Positions 4,654-7,409 of a stretch of 7,409 nucleotides of DNA are shown here, in pieces. The first letter of the stretch is position 1; every line of letters begins with the position of its first letter. The DNA lies in NCBI GenBank assembly GCA_035542775.1, contig DATKKX010000325.1, positions 1-7,409 on the forward strand. The letters run 5' to 3'. Below the pieces are notes generated by a model, which worked only from the letters and a program-made list of their open reading frames with translations, had not been told where the DNA came from and did not search any database. Made by a program: the position numbers and the translations under genes. Origin of the DNA: DATKKX01 sp035542775 (lineage in GTDB: Bacteria; Planctomycetota; Phycisphaerae; UBA1845; UTPLA1).

Positions 4654-5883
4654 GTGATCGAAGGTCGCAACATCATCTGCTTCGCCAGCAACTGGTTCTA
4701 TGATCCGACCAGTAAGCACCATGTGATGAGGCTGCTGTCGGAGAGGAATCATATCATCTGGGTCAATTATCACGCATCTCGCCGACCGCGGCTGTCGGCT
4801 GCCGACGCAGGCGCGATCATGCGCAAGCTGCGGCAGTTCGCCGATGGTCCGCGGCGTGTGACGGACAACATCACCGTGCTGACGCCGTTGGTCGCCCCCT
4901 TGCCCGGCAATCGCGCGGTGGCGGCGTTGAACGGGCGGCTGCTGGCGCGGCAGATACGCCATGTGCTGCGGGGCTTGCCGCGACGTCCGGTGCAGATGTG
5001 GTCGTTTGCACCCGACGTGGCCTACATGTGCGGGCGGTTCGGGGAGGAGTGCGTCGTCTACTATTGCGTGGATGAATTCAGCGGCTTCTCGGGCTATGAC
5101 GCGATGAAGATACGCGCGGCGGAAGCACGGTTGGCCCGTCGGGCCGATCTTGTGATTACGACGTCGCAGACGCTGTACGATTCAAAGCGGGACCTCAACC
5201 GGAATATCGTGCTGGTGACGCACGGAGTGGACCACGAGCATTTTGCCAAGGCCACATCGCCGGATGTCGCGGTGCCCGGGGACATCGCGGCCCTTCCGCG
5301 GCCGATCCTGGGATTCTGGGGGCTGATCCAGGATTGGCTCGACGTGCCGCTGATCGCGGAGATCGCGCGGGCGAGGCCGGCTTGGTCGATCGTTCTGATC
5401 GGTGAGACCGCGACGGACGTTTCAGCCCTGAGAGCACTGCCGAATGTGCACCTGCCGGGACGGCGGGCATACGAGCGGTTGCCGGCTTATGCGAAGGGCT
5501 TCGACGTTGGGCTCATTCCATTCCGCATCAATGGTCTGACGCGGGCAGTGAACCCCATCAAGCTGCGCGAATACCTGTCCGCCGGGCTGCCCGTGGTGTC
5601 AACGGCGTTGCCGGAGGTTTCGCGTTACGGCGAGTTGGCTTCGATCGCCGGGGGTGCCGCCGAGTTCGTCGAGGCATGTGAGCGGATCTTGGCCGCGGAC
5701 GGTGCCGACGACGAATTCATGGTCCAACGTACGACGGGAAGGCGAGGTTCCTGCCGAGCCGCTGCAGCCCGCCAAGCGGCCATGCGATCGGAGACCTGGA
5801 CGGCAAAGGTTTCCGAGATATGCGAGCATGTACAGCACTGCATCACTGAGCGCCGCGGCTGTGGTGCGGACGCCACTCGGTAG
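4654..5883 (+). CDS. GT-B glycosyltransferase, TuaH-like
   Basis: The product is 409 residues and probably works in exopolysaccharide or teichuronic-acid-like glycan synthesis. The N-terminal domain has RNIICFASNWFYDPTSKHHV, WSFAPDVAYM (116-125) and YYCVDEFSGFSGYD (136-149), a pattern I associate with the TuaH group. DLVITTSQTLYDSKR (165-179) and VTHGVDHEHF (188-197) mark the domain junction. The donor domain has ILGFWGLIQDWLD (218-230), SIVLIGE, and NPIKLREYLSAGLPVVST (300-317), the nucleotide-sugar-binding signature. GTG 4654 is the first usable start; its SD is weak, consistent with translational coupling to the glycosyltransferase gene 41 bp upstream. Residues about 359-374 are an inserted repeat, after which a normal family-like end, MRSETWTAKVSEICEHV, resumes. 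Activity is therefore probably kept. The stop lies 18 bp from the stop of the convergent PEP-CTERM gene. Confidence 0.86.
   Translation: MIEGRNIICFASNWFYDPTSKHHVMRLLSERNHIIWVNYHASRRPRLSAADAGAIMRKLRQFADGPRRVTDNITVLTPLVAPLPGNRAVAALNGRLLARQIRHVLRGLPRRPVQMWSFAPDVAYMCGRFGEECVVYYCVDEFSGFSGYDAMKIRAAEARLARRADLVITTSQTLYDSKRDLNRNIVLVTHGVDHEHFAKATSPDVAVPGDIAALPRPILGFWGLIQDWLDVPLIAEIARARPAWSIVLIGETATDVSALRALPNVHLPGRRAYERLPAYAKGFDVGLIPFRINGLTRAVNPIKLREYLSAGLPVVSTALPEVSRYGELASIAGGAAEFVEACERILAADGADDEFMVQRTTGRRGSCRAAAARQAAMRSETWTAKVSEICEHVQHCITERRGCGADATR
5732..5775. repeat. Interspersed repeat element within the second glycosyltransferase gene
   Basis: The segment with core GGCGAGGTTCCTGCCGAGCC (5741-5760) reads GEVPAEP in another plus frame, GSAGTSPSR on the minus strand, and GRRGSCRAAAAR in the gene's own frame. 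I recall GEAPAEP/GSAGASPS-type strings scattered through planctomycete proteins and intergenic DNA, which marks this as a copy of a dispersed element. It forms a small hairpin, GGC-AGG with CCTGCC around TT. The repeat identity is from memory, not searched. Confidence 0.5.
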
Positions 5884-5901
5884 GGAGCCCGCGGCATCAT
5901 G

Positions 5902-6414
5902 TTATCGCCGACGCAGGAAGAGCACCGCCAGCAATGGCAGCAAGAATGAGGCCGGCTCCGGCAGGGTCCAACCGCTGAGAATCGGTTGAAACGTAACAGG
6001 GTCCACGATGTCAAAAGGCTGCTGGCCTGGTATGCCGGGCCCCAGCCACTCGAAGGCCACTGAGAAGCCTTGCACGCTCTGACCTACGCCGATCGGAGCT
6101 GAAAGGGCCAGCGCATCGTAGTAGCCGTCATCGCCGAGCAATGGATCCGGCTGCGTCACCAACTCGTCCCAGTTGCTTGACGGGGGATCGGGCGTGGTGA
6201 TGGACAGGTTCCTGAAGTCGGCCAGATCGAACCAGATTGTGAACTCCTCGACGGTGAGGACTAGGGCGTTGTTGGTCACGTCGTAAGTGTACTGCCAGTG
6301 GTTGGTGCCGAGATTGGTCAGAGTGTAGGCCACGTCGACATCGCCCGCGTAGGATGCCTGCGTGGCGATCAGCGACATCGCCAAGGCGGAAACGAGCCCG
6401 ACTTCCCTTCGCAC
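5902..6414 (-). CDS. PEP-CTERM sorting domain-containing secreted protein
   Basis: The 170-residue product starts MRREVGLVSALAMSLIATQA, a Sec signal peptide probably cut near ASYA-GDV (about residue 23). A beta-rich extracellular body of about 125 residues follows, with LTNLGTNHWQYTYDVTNNA near its start and acidic patches. It ends LPEPASFLLPLLAVLFLRRR: a PEP motif, a hydrophobic span and a basic tail, the complete PEP-CTERM signal. Such proteins are recognised by exosortase at the membrane, cleaved at PEP and released or attached to the extracellular matrix. No exosortase gene is in the window. GTG 6414 is chosen because AGGAGG (6428-6423) lies 8 nt upstream and the signal peptide starts there; the open frame continues upstream as Arg-rich shadow. 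A perfect TATAAT lies upstream. Confidence 0.88.
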   Translation of the reverse strand: MRREVGLVSALAMSLIATQASYAGDVDVAYTLTNLGTNHWQYTYDVTNNALVLTVEEFTIWFDLADFRNLSITTPDPPSSNWDELVTQPDPLLGDDGYYDALALSAPIGVGQSVQGFSVAFEWLGPGIPGQQPFDIVDPVTFQPILSGWTLPEPASFLLPLLAVLFLRRR

Positions 6415-6430
6415 TTCTTTCTCCTCCTGG

Positions 6431-6452
6431 GGTCGGCCTTGCGGGCCTGACC
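6431..6452 (-). other. Hairpin in the leader of the PEP-CTERM gene
   Basis: On the minus strand GGTC and GGCC (with an A bulge) pair with GGCC and GACC across the loop CGCAA, giving eight base pairs just upstream of the SD site. It leaves AGGAGG free, so it may stabilise the 5' end rather than block translation. It could also mark the end of the upstream transcript, but no T-run follows. Confidence 0.3.
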
Positions 6453-6454
6453 GG

Positions 6455-6484
6455 ATTATACCGCACTCTGCCGTTGCGATGCAA
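6455..6484 (-). promoter_or_regulatory. Sigma-70-like promoter of the PEP-CTERM gene
   Basis: On the minus strand a perfect TATAAT (6460-6455) follows TTGCAT (6484-6479) with an 18-nt spacer. The -35 matches only TTG of the consensus. Transcription from about 6448 would give a leader of about 33 nt before the GTG at 6414. The promoter sits directly after the stop codon of the upstream gene, which indicates the PEP-CTERM gene can be expressed independently. Confidence 0.6.
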
Positions 6485-7409
6485 TCACTCCTGTGCCCGC
6501 GCTGTGCCCGATAACGGTGCCGGCGAGGACGGGCTGCCCTCGGCGGAACCGGCGCCCGGCGGCGCGACACGATGTTCGCCGGCCGGCAGCGGCACGGCAT
6601 CGATAGGCAGCTTGCTCGGGTCCGGCGTGCCGGCGGTGAGCGAACCGGCCAATACGCGATCCTCCGTTCGGCCGTCCAGCATGTAGGTCACCCGCCAACT
6701 GATCGGCAGGGCCGAGACCGGTGTGGACCGGTCTACGCGGATGGTGAAGGTGTCGGTGCTGGTGACGGTCGCCCCTGGCGAGATCGTGCCCACGTTTACC
6801 TGGTTGTCGATGATGGTCACGTTGTCGGGCACGTCGAGCAATTCGGCGACGACGTTCGTGGCTGTCGTGCCGCTGGTGTTCTTGATCCTGAGGTTGAGCT
6901 GGTAGTCAAAGAGCGTCCGCCCGACGCGTGTCTTGCTCTCCAGCCCGTAGCTGAGGATGTCCAGCCAGCCCTTGCATTCGGCTTCCGGCGTATTGCCGTA
7001 GGTGCTCATGTTGATGCGCCCGCCGTCGGGCTCGGGTTCGAGGCTGAAGTCCGATGCCGGATCGCCGGCGTCGATGCAGGGCGAGTTGGCGGCGAGGTGG
7101 AAGTCGCCGTTGGCGGCGTCGACGAAGAGCGGGTCGGTGTCCAGGTTGCCGGTTCCGGACCAACCGCCCTGGACGTCGCAGTAGTTCACGACTGGCGTGC
7201 TTGAGGCTATGCTGATTTCCAACGGCGTGTCACCCCACAAGATGCAGTTGGTCAGGGTGGGGTTGGGGGAGTTGGTGCAGTCCATACCGCCGCCTCGCAC
7301 CGTTGCTGTGTTTCTGCTGATCGTGCAGTTGGCCAGCACGGGGGTCGATGCGTCGCAGCTCAAGCCGCCGCCGGCACCGGACGGTCCACTGCTCTGGTTG
7401 TCGCGGATG
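6485..7409 (-). CDS. Beta-helix / choice-of-anchor Q-type surface protein, 3' part only
   Basis: The frame is open to the window edge, so the start and any signal peptide are missing; 307 codons are visible. The visible N-terminal part has the short Asn/Cys/Gly repeats of a right-handed parallel beta-helix, such as ANCTISRNTATVRGGGMDC and LTNCILWGD. Then come DPLFVDAANGDFHLAANSPC, DAGDP and INMSTYGNTPEAE, the ending typical of choice-of-anchor Q-type proteins. A beta-sandwich-like module follows (YQLNLRIKNTSGTTATNVVA to about SWRVTYML), like the DUF11/CARDB class of extracellular domains. The last 35 or so residues are Pro/Ala/Gly/Ser-rich, with no PEP-CTERM or other anchor that I can see. 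It is presumably an extracellular or surface protein of unknown binding role. The PEP-CTERM gene follows 70 bp downstream with its own promoter. Confidence 0.82.
   Translation of the reverse strand, partial: IRDNQSSGPSGAGGGLSCDASTPVLANCTISRNTATVRGGGMDCTNSPNPTLTNCILWGDTPLEISIASSTPVVNYCDVQGGWSGTGNLDTDPLFVDAANGDFHLAANSPCIDAGDPASDFSLEPEPDGGRINMSTYGNTPEAECKGWLDILSYGLESKTRVGRTLFDYQLNLRIKNTSGTTATNVVAELLDVPDNVTIIDNQVNVGTISPGATVTSTDTFTIRVDRSTPVSALPISWRVTYMLDGRTEDRVLAGSLTAGTPDPSKLPIDAVPLPAGEHRVAPPGAGSAEGSPSSPAPLSGTARAQE

Noticed and set aside
6415..6600. N-terminal extension of the PEP-CTERM frame
   Set aside because: Arg-rich, overlaps the stop of the upstream gene and the TATAAT promoter; the GTG at 6414 has the SD and begins the signal peptide.
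6572..7204. 210-codon plus frame opposite the beta-helix protein
   Set aside because: Gly/Val/Arg-rich shadow; the minus frame shows choice-of-anchor motifs and continues beyond the window.

Overview
The window is GC-rich bacterial chromosome, most probably from a member of the Planctomycetota. This is inference. It rests on three things: a PEP-CTERM sorting protein beside a large beta-helix/choice-of-anchor protein whose repeats end in the style common in that phylum; an interspersed DNA element inside the second glycosyltransferase gene whose other frames read GEVPAEP (+) and GSAGTSPSR (-), a pattern I associate from memory with planctomycete genomes; and a degenerate heptamer repeat between genes. 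No rRNA, tRNA, CRISPR array or transposase was seen.

Layout. Positions 1-871 hold a gene-free leader and pgsA (phosphatidylglycerophosphate synthase). Its Shine-Dalgarno (SD) site lies inside a 7-bp hairpin. uppP (undecaprenyl-diphosphatase) follows at 968-1795. After a hairpin-bearing gap comes a small secreted Gly/Tyr/His-rich protein (2060-2524), closed by a good rho-independent terminator (2554-2595). Positions 2596-3340 look non-coding at first sight but hold the most unusual material. On the minus strand there is a 36-residue amphipathic peptide gene with a clear SD (2907-3017) and a second short frame with a perfect AGGAGG but no normal start codon (2652-2861). The second frame overlaps a perfect 16-bp inverted repeat with a nested 11-bp stem. 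An imperfect 17/18-bp direct repeat flanks the pair.

Positions 3341-5883 carry two co-directional GT-B glycosyltransferases 41 bp apart. Each appears to contain an in-frame inserted repeat: a palindrome in the interdomain linker of the first, and the GEVPAEP/GSAGTSPSR element near the C-terminus of the second. On the minus strand, a PEP-CTERM protein (5902-6414) with its own perfect TATAAT box follows the 3' end of a beta-helix/choice-of-anchor protein (6485-7409, incomplete at the window edge).

The common theme is the cell envelope: phospholipid head-group synthesis, lipid-carrier recycling, polysaccharide glycosyl transfer, and secreted or surface-sorted proteins. Nothing in the window shows that these genes form one pathway. 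The two glycosyltransferases probably share a transcript, and PEP-CTERM sorting is known from other genomes to go with exopolysaccharide loci, which fits the neighbourhood.
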